This document shows, one piece after another, positions 21,713 to 33,889 of a stretch of 64,000 bases of DNA. Each line of letters opens with the position of its first letter. The first letter of the stretch is position 1. The DNA comes from Amia ocellicauda (taxonomy: Eukaryota; Chordata; Actinopteri; Amiiformes; Amiidae). Made by a program: the position numbers and the translations under genes. Location of the stretch: the NCBI RefSeq assembly GCF_036373705.1, contig NW_027102662.1, positions 124,001 to 188,000 on the forward strand. Reading direction: 5' to 3'. The notes beneath the pieces were generated by a model. It saw nothing but the letters and a program-made list of their open reading frames with translations. It made no database searches and was not told where the DNA came from.

Positions 21713-21748
21713 TCTCTTTAATTTTAAACCATGAATGAATTGTTGCAC

Positions 21749-21775
21749 CTTTTATCCTATCTCTTCACTACGTCA
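21749..21775 (-). promoter_or_regulatory. TATA-like box plus ATF/CREB-like site for the 282-residue gene
   Basis: Read on the minus strand: TGACGTA at 21775-21769, then GGATAAAAGG at 21757-21748, then the ATG at 21712. The TGACGTA word is the same one found three times in each terminal repeat. Confidence 0.45.
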
Positions 21776-21815
21776 CGACACACCGCCCTCTTAGAAGAGA
21801 GTAGCCCCTGAGCCG

Positions 21816-22220
21816 TCAGACCCCCCTCCAAAACCCCACACGTCGTCTGTCGTAGTTCTGCAAGCTTTCCCATTCACACCTTTCAAAACCCTGAGTCGGA
21901 GACTCCATTTCGCATTCTCTTGGACCCTCTTGCAAGCCTTCTAGAGTCTTATCCACAAGCCCCAGATCTCTCCAGGCCATCACCTTCAACCAGTCCTCAT
22001 AAGAGTATTCAATTACCGTCTCAAAAGGTTCCAACGTACCCTCCTTCTCTCCCAAAGCAAGAAGCTCCACTCCAACATAGCTGGGATCCCTTTTAAAGCG
22101 GTAACCCCGTCGAGCCCCCCAGAACAACACCCAGGAGCGTTCAATCTTCAAATTGGTGAGTACAGGAACCCTTGCCCGGGATTGTTTCTTGCGGGGTTTC
22201 ATGTTGATGTCGCTGGACAT
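21816..22220 (-). pseudogene. PC4-like gene, broken short form
   Basis: First gene from the right end. It shares its N-terminal 120 residues with the open 236-residue frame at 38835-39545. The short form is shared with copy D. Broken. Confidence 0.55.
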
Positions 22221-22287
22221 GTTGAAGAAGCGGGATGTTTCAGAAGCTGAGAATTAAAGAGGTATTGCCTAAAAGAAGCGCGGGTTC

Positions 22288-22294
22288 TTAAATA
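22288..22294 (-). promoter_or_regulatory. TATA-like box for the right-end gene
   Basis: Minus-strand TATTTAA, about 70 nt before the ATG at 22220 and about 45 nt inside the right terminal repeat. It would drive the outermost minus-strand gene. Confidence 0.4.
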
Positions 22295-22338
22295 GAGAGG
22301 AGAGTTTCGGGGCGTTGCCTTCAGAGGGGTGGGGGTAT

Positions 22339-22523
22339 TTATGGGTGGCCTTGTTGTTCAGGGTTTTATGGGTGCACACTTTCTGACGGATATGACGTAG
22401 GAATAATTAAGGAAATAACTCTACCTAAAATCACGCCCCCCAATTATGACGTAGGAATATTAATAAGCTTAGGGCATACGTCATAACAAAATAGGCCGCG
22501 CCCAAAAAACCCTACTATCTACT
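22339..22523 (-). repeat. Right terminal inverted repeat of copy B
   Basis: 185 bp, reverse complement of 6343-6527 with three mismatches. Ends CCCTACTATCTACT. Confidence 0.95.
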
Positions 22524-22529
22524 CTTATG
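22524..22529. other. Target-site duplication, right (CTTATG)
   Basis: Exact repeat of 6337-6342. The same six bases follow the right ends of copies C (39849-39854) and D (49010-49015), with the same array sequence beyond. Confidence 0.93.
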
Positions 22530-22818
22530 TAGTTGAAGGCGCAGTATAGCTCTCATAGTCTGGTGGAGACGGAAGACCACCAGCCGTTTGAACAAGCCAT
22601 TCAGCATCACCTTGTTGGGTTAAGTGCAGGCACTATCAGAGCGCAGGGCGTCCTGCCTTTGAAAGAGTTTCCGAAGTGTCCTGATGTGCCCTTTAGCAAT
22701 GCAAAATAGGTCAGTGAAAATAGAAACCTTTATCTCACAGGCTGGCCCACGGGAAACGCCTGTGCGCGTTTTATCAGCCTGCTTCGATGGGAGGCATTCG
22801 AAACGCCAGGACGGGTCG

Positions 22819-22891
22819 TTTTCCGTAGTGTAGTGGCTATCACGTTTGCCTCACACGCGAAAGGTCCCCGGTTCGAAACCGGGCGGAAACA
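22819..22891 (+). tRNA. tRNA-Val(CAC), changed first base
   Basis: 73-nt tRNA-Val with anticodon CAC and an intact B box. Position 1 is T instead of G, which breaks the end pair of the acceptor stem. Confidence 0.62.
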
Positions 22892-23780
22892 ACCCGCGGT
22901 GCACGCGTGACAGTGCCATGTTACCCGTCGCCATCTCTCTGCCCCAAGGCCGGCCGTCGTTTTCTCTTCCTCGGAGTGGCAAGAAATCCTGACCTTGAGA
23001 ACAAACGATCGCAGAAGGGTAGCTTTGCGAGGCGCTGGAACTCACACTTTTAAAATCGATACATGTTGTAGCTGTTACAATACGACCGTAGCAGGATCAG
23101 CGACATTGCTGTTACTCTTATGTAGTCGAAGGCGCAGTATAGCTCTGATAGTCTGGTGGTGACGGAGGACCTCCAGCCGTTTGAACAAGCCATTCAGCAT
23201 CACCTTGTTGGGCTAAGTGCAGGCACTGTCAGAGCGCAGGGCGACCTGCCTTTGATAGAGTTTCCTAAGTGTCCCGAAATCGGTGCACTCAGAGCGTCCG
23301 TCCGTCGACAGGTTGAAATTGTAAACGCTGGTGTAGCCACTTTTAATTGAAATATGATGATGATGATGATGATGTTGTTGTTCTTGTTCTTGTTGTTGTT
23401 GTTGTTCTTGTTTTTCTTGTTGTCGTCGTGGTCGCCGTCATTATTATTGTTAAAGTAAAGCAGTAGTTAGATTTGTTGCTACCGTATGGTGTAGAAGGCA
23501 CAATAGCTTTGTGATTGTCTGATGGTGGCACAAGACGAGCAGCAGCTGTTTGAACAAGCCATTGAACATCACCTTGTTGGGGTAAGTGTAAGTCTTGTCA
23601 TAGCTCAGGGCGTTCTTCCTTTGAAAGAGTTTCCAAAGTGTCCTGATGTGCCCTTGAGCAATGCAAAATAGGTCAGTGAAAATAGAAACCTTTATCTCAC
23701 AGGCTGGCCCACGGGAAACCCCTGTGCGCGTTTTACCAGCCGGCTTCGATGGGAGCCATTTGAAACACCAGGACGGGTCG

Positions 23781-23853
23781 GTTTCCGTAGTGTAGTGGCT
23801 ATCACGTTCGCCTCACACGCGAAAGGTCCCTGGTTCGAAACCGGGCGGAAACA
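23781..23853 (+). tRNA. tRNA-Val(CAC)
   Basis: 73-nt tRNA-Val with anticodon CAC; all stems pair, with one G-T wobble in the T stem. Same form as the copies at 6047 and 42648. Confidence 0.7.
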
Positions 23854-24724
23854 ACCCGCGGTGCATGCGTGCCAGTGCCGTGTTACCCGTCGCCATCTCT
23901 CTGCCCCAAGGCCGGCCGTCGTTTTCTCTTCCTCGGAGTGGCAAGAAATCCTGACCTTGAGAACAAACGATCGCAGAAGGGTAGCTTTGCGAGGCACTGG
24001 AACTGACACTTTTAAAATCGATACATGTTGTTGCGTTACAATACGACCGTAGCAGGATCGGCGACATTGCTGTTACTCTTATGTAGTTGAAGGCGCAGTA
24101 TAGCTCTGATAGTCTGGTGGTGACGGAAGACCACCAGCCGTTTGAACAAGCCATTCAGCATCACCTTGTAGGGCTAAACGCAGGCACTGTCAGAGCGCAG
24201 GTCGTCCTGCCTTTGAAAGAGTTTCCGAAGTGTCCCGAAATCGGTGCACTCAGAGCGTTCGTCCATCGACAGGTTGAAATTGTAAACGCTGGTGTAGCCA
24301 CTTTTAATTAAAATCTGATGATGATGATGTTGTTGTTGTTATTCTTGTTGTCGTCGTAGTCGCCGTCATTATTAATGTTAAAGTAAAGCAGTAGTTAGAT
24401 TTGTTGCTACCGTAAGGTGTAGAAGGCACAATAGCTCTGATAGTCTGGTGGTGAAGGAAGACCACCAGACGTTTGAACAAGCCATTCAGCATCACCTTGT
24501 TGGGTTAAGTGCAGGCACTGTCAGAGCGCAGGGCGTCCTGCCTTTAAAAGAGTTTCCGAAGTGTCCTGATGTGCCCTTTAGCAATGCCAAACAGGTCAGT
24601 GAAAATGGCATCCTTTCGCCGCACTTCAGACGCCATCTCACAGCCTAGCCGACCTGAAACACCTGAGCCCGTTTTACCAGCAGGCTTTAACGGTAACCAT
24701 TTGAAGCAAGAGGCAGCGGTGTCA

Positions 24725-24797
24725 GTTTCCGTAGTGTAGCGGTTATCACGTTCGCCTAACGCGCGAAAGGTCCCCGGTTCGAAACCGGGCGGAAACA
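24725..24797 (+). tRNA. tRNA-Val(AAC)
   Basis: 73-nt tRNA-Val with anticodon AAC, intact stems and B box, and G at position 37 of the anticodon loop. A TTTT run lies about 20 nt after the end, as expected for a Pol III terminator. Confidence 0.75.
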
Positions 24798-25093
24798 GCC
24801 TACTGTGGGCTGGCCCTTTTCGTCATTCTTGCCCTCGTGGTTCCCCGGAGGCGGTGGGTGTCTTTTCTTCATTGGAGTGCCCGCAATCGATGCACTCAGA
24901 GCGTCCGTCCGTCGACAGGTTGAAATTGTAAACGCTGGTGTAGCCACTTTTAATTAAAATCTGATGATGATGATGATGATGATGTTGTTGTTGTTGTTCT
25001 TGTTGTTGTTGTTCTTGTTGTCATCGTGGTCGCCGTCATTATTATTGTTAAAGTAAAGCAGTAGTTAGATTTGTTGCTACCGTAAGGTGTAGA

Positions 25094-25668
25094 AGACAAC
25101 AGTTGGTATGGCGTGTGATATCAAAACATTCAGAATACTTTTAACCTATATAATTTATAAGCTTTGTAAAATAAACCCAAATATATCTTTTGCGGGGATA
25201 AACGCTGTTCTGAGTAGTTTGTGACTTGTTTAATACCAAACATAGCATCGCTATAAAAAAAAAAAAAAAATCACTGTAAAAGCGCTAGTTATTTTTGATC
25301 TTTATAGTTATTTTCTAGGCTCAGGTTGTTTTTTAGTGCTTATAAAGGCCTGAAATATTCTTAGTGGTTGTTGACTATAGGTCTTGATGTTTAAAAATGT
25401 TTTTTTGAGAGACCAAAAGGTTCTAATAAAAGTTTAGAGTAGAGAGGAGAGAGATCGTCTCCATCTTGGTTTCTATTTGAAATTTGATGCAGTGTCATTT
25501 TATTGGTTGGTTTTGATATGTTAATTGGTAACAGGGCGGCACAAAGGCCAGACCAGAACAATGCCTTACAAGCAGATCCGGCATGTGGCCATCAGTATAA
25601 GTATGAAGGTCTGGTCTTCAGCTCGACAGACTCATACTGACCTTTCGATTTAAGACTAAAGATCAACA
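25094..25668. other. Left non-coding remnant of copy C
   Basis: Equivalent of about 7209-7789 in copy B, with the TATAAG box before the spliced gene kept. No gene seen. Confidence 0.6.
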
Positions 25669-27709
25669 ATGTCCGGAAACAACATCAGCGATTCGATTTA
25701 AACGAGTTTTTAGGCAAGTCTTCAGATTCTTTTCATTGACTCAGAGCGTGTTGTGTGCATGTATTGTAAATAAGGCTATAACATCTGTTTTAAGTTCTGT
25801 AAAATAATTTTTCAGCCAGTCAACAGGAGTTAATTCCCAACGCTGAGGAGATCATCTGGAACAACGACGGTAAGATTTTTGTGTTTGCGCTCATGGGTTC
25901 TTATGCATGGGTGTGTGTGGTTTGAAGCGGCTCATTAGAGTTATGAAAACGTTTTAATATATATTAATGCCGGTCTCTTTAATTACACAGAAACTATCGA
26001 AAGGCCTGTGATTAATGTCTCCAAGGATCGACCAAGAGAAGTGGTTGTCCCTAGACAGGCTGTCTGCCGACCGGGTAAGAACTAAACCCCTGTTTGTTTG
26101 TATAACGTTTCTGTAAGATGTTTGAGTCCAGTTTTGTTAATTTTAAAAAATTATCCTGTCTAACAGTATTAAGAAACGTGGTTCGAGACAACGAAAGGCC
26201 TTCCACATCGAGGGCTTGTTTCGTTTTACCTTCGAGAACCGTAACCTTTCAAGAATCTGAAAGGCCGTCAGCCCCGGTATCTGATAGCTGTGAGTAAATA
26301 TCTGCAGCCTGTAAGAGGTTAAAGCTTTTTATAAAGCGGTGTGGTTAAAGGTTAAACATGTCTCTTACCTTCACAGCGGTGCAAAAAGCTAAACCAGCCG
26401 AAAAACATAAGAAACGATTATTCTGTGGAGGTAAGTAAGATCTTTCAAACTTTAATGTTTTTAAAAGGGCTTTGTTTGCCCGTTGAGGGCTAATATTTAA
26501 GCGATGGGTGACCGTTTCCTGTAGGGCGGGGGGTTCTGGGAAAGATCTTTAGAAGTCCGGACAGGTCTAGGCTTGTTTCTGGGGAACGTGTTTAGAAATG
26601 ACCGATTGCCGTACCGTCTGGTTAGGAAGTAAAGCCGTCCGAAAGGGTTTAGTAAGTTGTTTGGCTTATCTCCCGCTATTATACTTCTGTTTTAAAGTGG
26701 TTGTAGGAAAAGGCTTGAAGGTGTTCATTGTATTTAATATTTAAACAGATCGTGAAAACGTTTGTGAAACAGGAAGTCCCGGGATCAGGAAGCGTTTACA
26801 CTTGGAAGGTTCGTTTAAAAATGAAATGTTGTTGTGTGTGTGTGTGTTTTATTAACAATATTACAGTTTTTAAAGAAACATTTAAGAAACAGTTTATTTA
26901 CAGCGGCTTCTCTGTTTTAAATTTATTATCAAGTCCTAATAAATATATTGTCTGTAAATAATAAGGCGTTGTAGTGAATGTCTAAGGCTATTTTCAAAGG
27001 TCTAAAAAAGCTAAAGGTTTTGAATGTCCTGGACATGTTGTTTTAAGTTTGATTTCTGTCGCCGTTTAAAGATGTAAATGTAATGTATATTTTTATTCTT
27101 CCCAAGACTCTTGGGATAGTCATTCTGTGAATGAGCTATTGAGGACAATTACCCCGTCTAAGTGGGATCAAACATCTTTCCCGGTGAGATCACCGAGAGG
27201 ATCCCCCACGATGGTCTTGGAGACCCCCCAACATCTACTCAGGCCACAGCCTTCTGGGGGTAATTCAACACCCCAGATTCAGCCCGCCGCATTGTCGGGC
27301 GGAACAAATACAGGCATCCAACAACCTCAGGGGTCGCCGTCAGTCAGGGCTGACACACCACCCAACGACGGCCTAGTTTCAACATCGTCCCCCCAGACCC
27401 GTTTCTTGGCTACCGAAACGCGAAACAGTAACCCCGCGCTTGGCCAGGGTGTCACCGCAAAGGCCTTCTTGGTCTCTGTCCATGAGTATACACTCACTCC
27501 CTGCCTCCTTCGACCGAGATTTACCGGAGCGACCATCCTTTGAAGCTGAGCCAGGCCACCAGCCCCCGGAGCTACTTCCTGAAGGTCGGCATGAGTTGCT
27601 ACATACTTTGTTACAAAATCAAAGACTTGTGTTAGTGGGGCAAAACCTGGTGATAGAGAGCCAAAACACCCTTATTAATACCCTTACTAACGAATTGTAC
27701 CGTATTTAA
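25669..27709 (+). pseudogene. Candidate spliced Ser/Pro-rich gene, broken
   Basis: Counterpart of 7790-9831, with the same six intron positions and splice-site words. Broken in this copy. Confidence 0.55.
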
Positions 27710-27892
27710 TGTTTTAATAGACACAAAACGCCTTACTATTGTGGGTTGTTGGAAAAATAAAAAATAAATTAAAAAATGTCCTGACTTGGTAAAAGAACTC
27801 ACAAACTAAAGGATTATGAACAAGCTAGGGCCCCAAAAAGACCTTCCCGAGAGAACATCCCCGGCCCTGTTGTGAACTCCTCTGATGTCCCA

Positions 27893-30800
27893 ATGAACCT
27901 GGAACTATTACAAATGATAAATGATTTAAATAACCCCCAATTACCACCGATAGAATGTGAATTAACAGACTTACCTGTGAACCCCGACCTGTTACAGATG
28001 GTCAATGATCTAAATAACCACCTCCCACCGGTAGCGCTTATAGAGGTTCACCCCCTAGTTCACCCCGATTTGTTTGAAATGGTGGAGTCTTTGGAGGAGC
28101 TACCCCGACCAAATTCTGCCCCTATTATAAATGATTTGAAACAATTAGAACACAGGATGGCGGCAGAAGCAGCCATCACTATAAAGGAGGGTCTTGACAT
28201 TAACCGGTTGGATATCTTTGAAGGACTTTTACAGGCTTTAAATGAGCCTCCTCAAAAAGGGGGTTTTGTAGATGTCAGCAGTGGGGGTGTTCGGAATGTG
28301 GAGGGTTCTGAGACTGATAAGGCTGTGGAGGACATGCTCTGTGAGAATGTAGGGGGTGAAGGCTTTGTTCAAAATGATGATGTGTCCAAGAGTACCAGTG
28401 ATCCCGTGATTATAGATAGACCGGCCTATAACAATTTTGAAATGATTCAGCGTTTTACTTTTGCAGAACTTTTAAATTGTGACAATTATGCAGAAATATT
28501 TGTCAACATACACGAGGCCTTGCAGAAAATGCTTGAACAGGTTCAGACCTCGAGATGTTGTACAGTTAGAACTCAGAGGGGATGCTTTGTTTAGCAACCT
28601 ATCTGCAATGCTGAGTGGAGATAATTTAGATGTCTGGCTAAAATCGAAGCGTTATTGCAAAGTAACGCAGCCATCTTAGCTGATGAAAGTCTGTCTCTGG
28701 TAATGAATGTGGTTCGTAACCCTGAGGGTGGGGCGCTTAGAAGACTGTCGAAATGCTTGAAGAACGACATAATTAGGACCAAGCTCAGGCAATTAGTGGT
28801 GAGTTCCAGTGGGGACAATAAGCTCTGTTTTGCTTACAGTTTAATAAAACTACTCACCCCCGACATGCCTGAACCCCAAGCTCTGCAAGAGGCTTTAATG
28901 CTTCATCAGAGGGCCGGCTTAAACTCTCAACAGATGGTTGCCTTTTCAGACATTACCAAGTTTGAGGAGTTGTTGTCTTTAAAAATTGTTGTGTGGTACC
29001 GTTGTGAGGTAAAGGAAGTATTTGTTAAATTTCAGACACATCCTGAAACCCATACACAGACACTGTTTCTCTTCCTAGGTGATAGACATTAATTTGGAAT
29101 AAAGAGTTTGACGGCTTTTTTGGGTTGTTCGTATGTTTGTCATTGGTGTTATAAGGCCTTCAATGATAAGCTTAAGCACCGCTGTGACGGTTACTGTAAC
29201 GTCTGTTTCAATCCGCAATGTCATAAGGGTTTGGCCCCTACCATCCGATGTAAAGATTGCTTAAGGATTTGTCTCTCAGCGTTCTGTTTTTCCGAGCATA
29301 AGGTACAGAGGGCCGCTGCTGAGGGGGTTAAAAAACTGAGTTATTGTGATCAAACTAAATATTGCCCGCAGTGTTGCCTCCAGTACCGTTTTCATGAGGT
29401 TAAACCACACAAATGTCTGGAGCCGAGATGCAGGATCTGTAATGCTGATTTAACCCCGGGGTCCGAACACCAGTGCTTTATTCAGCCGGTTAAAAAGGAG
29501 CCGCCGCACAACCGGTATGTCTTTTTTGCTTTTGAATGCCGGCAAGAAAACGGGGTCCACGTTGCTAATTATATACACTGTATTGACATGTTGGATCGTG
29601 AGTGGTCAGCTAGCGGTGAGAGTTGTGTCAGGGATTTCTTTACGCGGTATCGCGGTCCAAAATACCTCAATTACACATTTATTGCCCACAATGCTAAGGG
29701 TTATGATTCTTACATTTTGATGAAGTATCTGGTGGAAAATGGGGTGACCCCAAAAAAAGTAGCTCAGGGTAGCAAGATCATGTGTTTCACCGACGAAGCT
29801 TTCAACTAACGTTACATAGACTCGTTAAATTTCCTCCCCATGAAATTGAGCGCTTTGCCTAAGGCTCTGGGTTTTGAGGCTCAGAAGAAAGGTTGGTTCT
29901 GCCATTTTTTTAATACTAAGGACACTCAAAATTATCGAGGGTCCTACCCGCCCGCCTCTTATTATGGGGTTGATACTATGATGTCTCATGAGAGGGAGGA
30001 ATTCTTTAAATGGTACAATACGGTTAAGTGAGGTGTTTTTGATTTCCGAGAAGAGATGGCCGCTTATTGTTAAAATGATGTGGTGATCCTTAAAGAAGCC
30101 TGTGTGCGTTTCTGCGCCGAGGTTATCAACACATCGGGTCTCGACCCTTTGCAAAGTGTGACCATAGTGTCTCTCTGCATGAAAATGTATCGGTCCAATT
30201 TCTTGCAGAAAAACACTATAGCGGTCACCACTTCTGACAACTATCGTGCTAGACAAAAGAACTTTTCGACTGTCTCCATACAGTGGCTGGAATACCTGAG
30301 TGCCCGGGATAACATATTCATCAGACATGCTTTAAATCAAGGGGAAGTCAAAATGGGGCCTTACTACTTAGACGGTTTTAGCGACGTGTTCGGGCGGCGT
30401 ACCGCTTATGAGTTTGCTGGTTGTATTTACCATGGCTGTCCTCAGTGCTTCGACCCAAACACCTTTAACCCCGAAACACAAAAACTCTGCGGTGATATCT
30501 ACTATGATTTCCAGGAACGAATTGAAACTTTAAAAAACACCTATGGTTTGAACGTGCTGGTGATTTGGGAACACGAGTGGACGACCCTGAAGCAACAGGA
30601 TGCGGGGGTACAACGGTTTATGGAAACCTTGGACTTTCCTGAATGTCTAGAGCCCCGGGATGCGTTATTTGGGGGTCGTACCAATGCCCTCTGTTTACAT
30701 TATGAGGTAAAGGAGGGTGAGAGAGTAGATTACTATGATTTCACCAGTCTGTACCCTTATGTCAACAAGACCAAAATGTACCCGGTGGGGCGTCCAACCA

Positions 30801-31972
30801 TTGTTTATCGTGACTTTCTCGAAATCGGACATTACTTTGGATTGATCAAAGTCACCATGTACCCTCCTCGCGAGCTGTTCTTACCCGTGTTGCCTTACAG
30901 GTGTTCGGGAAAATTGATGTTCCCTCTGTGTAGAACGTGTGTGGAAACTGAAAATCAAACTACCTCTTGTCTGCACAGTGATGAAGATGACGGGTGTCTG
31001 GTGTAGCATTGAGCTTGACAAGGCGGTGGAGAAAGGTTACAGAGTCGGTAAGGTGTTTGAGGTTTGGCATTTTTCTGAAAAATCTGATACTCTTTTTGCT
31101 GATTACATTATGACCCATCTGAAAGGGAAACAGGAGGCATCGGGCTATCCCTCATGGTGTGTTGACTCCGCGGCCAAAGAGCGATACATTCAGCAATATT
31201 TTGAAAAGGAAGGGATCCGTCTAGAGCCGGGGAACATAACTGTAAACCCCGCCAAGAGACAAATGTCCAAACTGATTTTAAACAGTCTGTGGGGTAAGTT
31301 TGGGGAAAGAAATTACCGTCTAAACACAACCTTGATTAAAACCCCTGAACAGTTTATAGAATTTATGTTTTCCAAACAACATGCAGTATCACACTTTCAA
31401 TTCTTAAATGACCACGTGGCACAGGTCCAGTGGAGGGCCCCTAAAGATTTCCCCACCAAACAGGGGAACGTTAATGTTTTCATAGCGGTTTTTACCACGG
31501 CTTACGCCCGGCTTGAACTGTACAACTTAATGGATCAGTTGCAGGAACGCACGCTCTATCATGATACTGACTCTGTAATCTTTGTCACCAGGCCAGGGGA
31601 TTGGGTCCCTCCCCTCGGGGACTACCTTGGGGAGTTAACGAGCGAACTAGATCCTCAGGAGTTTGTTTCAGGGGGTCCTAAGACTTTTGCCTACAGAACG
31701 GCTGCGGGTAAGACCTGTATGAAAGTTAAGGGTTTCACTCTGAACCATTGTAACAACAAGCTCATTAACATCAAGTCTCTGACGACCCTGGTAGAAAGTT
31801 TTGTAACAAGAAAGACGCGCCTCCTCGTGAGATTATTACAGCCGGAAATCAGATCTATCGAAATAAAAAGGGGTACACGTTGGAAGATAGATCACTAAAC
31901 AAACGGTTCAGGGTGGTGTACAATAAAAGAGTGTTGAAGACTGATTATACCACTCTGCCTTATGGATATTAG
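27893..31972 (+). pseudogene. pPolB: Protein-primed DNA polymerase B, broken
   Basis: All polymerase motifs are recognisable. Broken, with more breaks than in copy B. Confidence 0.9.
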
Positions 31973-32624
31973 CGGTGGTTTTGATAACAGACTTCAACAC
32001 CCTTTCTCCTGTATTATAGCCTGTCCCTCCAATTCGGGGAAGAGCTATCTTATAAAGAACATCATAGAAGATGTGGACACAACCGTGTCCCAAGCTCTTG
32101 ACAACATAGTGTGGTGTTACTCTTGCTGGCAACCTCTCTACGATGATTTGGCTTCGAAAAAAAATAATCTGAAATTTGTGCAAGGTCTCCCCGCCTCGTT
32201 GTGTGACGATGACTTGTTCCCGCCCGGTCAAACTAATCTAGTGATCCTTGATGACCTGATGGAGCAGGCCGGTGACAACAGTGAAGTGGAAAAAGCTTTC
32301 ACAAAGTACACTCATCATAGGAATTTAAGTATTATTTATTTAGTTCAAAATCTATTTTTTCAAGGTAAAAAAAGCCGCACTATTAATTTATATGCCAATT
32401 ATATAATTATTTTTAAAAACCCCAGAGATAAACTACAGGTCACCGTCTTGGCTCGTCAAATGTACCCTAACCAGACCAAGTTCTTTTTGGAGGCATTTGA
32501 GGATGCCACCAAAAAACCCTATGGGGACTTGATTGCGGACTTAAAAGCACAAACCCCAGAAGACTTTCGCCTCAGAACAGGTTTGTGCCCGCCCGATTGG
32601 CCGGCAGTGTATGTGCTAAAGTAA
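31962..32624 (+). CDS. ATP: Packaging ATPase
   Basis: Open frame of 220 residues with Walker A and B motifs, overlapping the polymerase end by 11 bp. It is three residues shorter at the C-terminus than in copy B. Part of a fossil element. Confidence 0.85.
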   Translation: MDISGGFDNRLQHPFSCIIACPSNSGKSYLIKNIIEDVDTTVSQALDNIVWCYSCWQPLYDDLASKKNNLKFVQGLPASLCDDDLFPPGQTNLVILDDLMEQAGDNSEVEKAFTKYTHHRNLSIIYLVQNLFFQGKKSRTINLYANYIIIFKNPRDKLQVTVLARQMYPNQTKFFLEAFEDATKKPYGDLIADLKAQTPEDFRLRTGLCPPDWPAVYVLK

Positions 32625-32639
32625 AGGAAATACATAAGA

Positions 32640-32975
32640 ATGTCTGTTCGGATTAAAAGAAATCTGCCACTTTTGCAAATGTTATTTGAGGGGAGCCCGC
32701 GCCATAGGAAAGCTGTGCTGGCAGGGGCCCCCTCGGATTTGATCGAGACCCTGTGTGAAATAGCTTTTAACATCTTACGCGGTAATATACCCCTAACCAC
32801 TTCTCAACATTCTAAACTCAAAAAACAAAAAGCGGTTATCAAGATCATCGCTAATAAGAAGTATTCTATTAAAAGAAAAAGAAAGAAGATTAATCAAACC
32901 GGGGGTTTTATAGGACCGCTGTTGAGCATAGCCGTGCCTTTCCTAACCAGTCTTCTAGCTTCCAGAGTGGGTTAA
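32640..32975 (+). CDS. 111-residue basic protein
   Basis: Same as 14794-15129 with two residue differences. Looks whole. Confidence 0.68.
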   Translation: MSVRIKRNLPLLQMLFEGSPRHRKAVLAGAPSDLIETLCEIAFNILRGNIPLTTSQHSKLKKQKAVIKIIANKKYSIKRKRKKINQTGGFIGPLLSIAVPFLTSLLASRVG

Positions 32976-32977
32976 TA

Positions 32978-33721
32978 ATGGAATATGCTCAGAAAATGTT
33001 TTTGATCCCTCAGGAGCAGCTTGAGAAACTGAGAAAAAATGTTGTCGGGCCAGAGCCCATTAGACAAACGGCCGAAAACAACCTGGACTCTGAAATGAAA
33101 GCTATACAGGCCAGGGCCGATTTAAATCAGTATTCCAAAGCTCAGTTGTATACCAACACGTTACAGCGCTACCTCCGTCTGGTTAGACAGGGTGAAAAAG
33201 ATCAAAACATTTTAACTTTAACCATGGCCTCTCAAGAAAATGGTTCTGGGGCTGATGCGGGGGGTACGGTTGATAAAGATGTTGCGGTGACCGAACCTGT
33301 TGAGAGTTCAGAGGGAGATGTTGTAACGGATGTTTTGAGAAACATGCCGGCCAGAAGCAAAAGACATGCAGAATATATCCTGCACAAAATGGTTCAGAAA
33401 CCGCGGGTAACGGCTTGGAATGAACAGGGTGAATTTGTTTTTAAAGGACAACTGATCAAAGGTTCACACATGTTTGATTTGTTGAAGAGTGTCACTAACA
33501 CTAATAAGGTACCCGATAGTCGCCGACCTGTAGGCTGGAATGCTTTCCTACAGGCGATGGCCTGTCTGAACATGCCCCAATCAACAGTTCCTAACCAGGA
33601 AACGCGACAAAAAATCCGTCTGTGTAAAGAGGTGGAGCCTGATCTGACTCCGATATCTCATTACTCTGACCGTGCTGAGCGACCATCCTCAGGATCTATC
33701 CATCGTTGGGAAGCTTATTAA
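32978..33721 (+). CDS. 247-residue Polinton protein of unknown function
   Basis: Same as 15132-15875; open. Followed by the convergent poly(A) region at 33722-33889, which here has a longer T run. Confidence 0.68.
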   Translation: MEYAQKMFLIPQEQLEKLRKNVVGPEPIRQTAENNLDSEMKAIQARADLNQYSKAQLYTNTLQRYLRLVRQGEKDQNILTLTMASQENGSGADAGGTVDKDVAVTEPVESSEGDVVTDVLRNMPARSKRHAEYILHKMVQKPRVTAWNEQGEFVFKGQLIKGSHMFDLLKSVTNTNKVPDSRRPVGWNAFLQAMACLNMPQSTVPNQETRQKIRLCKEVEPDLTPISHYSDRAERPSSGSIHRWEAY

Positions 33722-33889
33722 TCTCATGTTTTTATTTGTCTCCCCTGTAAATAATGACCCGACAAACAATTTTTTTTTTTTTTCAAATGTTGTTCATTTA
33801 TTTATACCATAAACCCTGCTTTGTATAAGAATTGTGTTGAATAAAAACAAAACTAATGATTCAAAGGCTGTTTTCATTATTTTTTCACC

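Larger units (their letters stand above)
6343..22523. mobile_element. Polinton/Maverick copy B, full length with both ends
   Basis: 16,181-bp element with 185-bp terminal inverted repeats, ends beginning AG and finishing CT, and a 6-bp target duplication. It carries the Polinton hallmark set: protein-primed DNA polymerase B, packaging ATPase, adenain-type protease, double jelly-roll major capsid, penton-like minor capsid and chromodomain integrase, plus accessory genes. Plus-strand and minus-strand blocks converge in the middle. Full length in outline but broken, with roughly ten breaks spread over several genes. Three mismatches between its inverted repeats suggest a recent insertion. Confidence 0.96.
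22524..25093. repeat. tRNA-Val repeat array, segment 2
   Basis: Three tRNA-Val units (CAC, CAC, AAC) about 0.95 kb apart. TGA/TTG microsatellites lie near 23355-23425, 24316-24350 and 24962-25020. Empty CTTATG target contexts lie at 23117-23122 and 24078-24083. The segment ends at about 25093, where it meets the left edge of copy C. No protein gene is supported. Confidence 0.85.
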
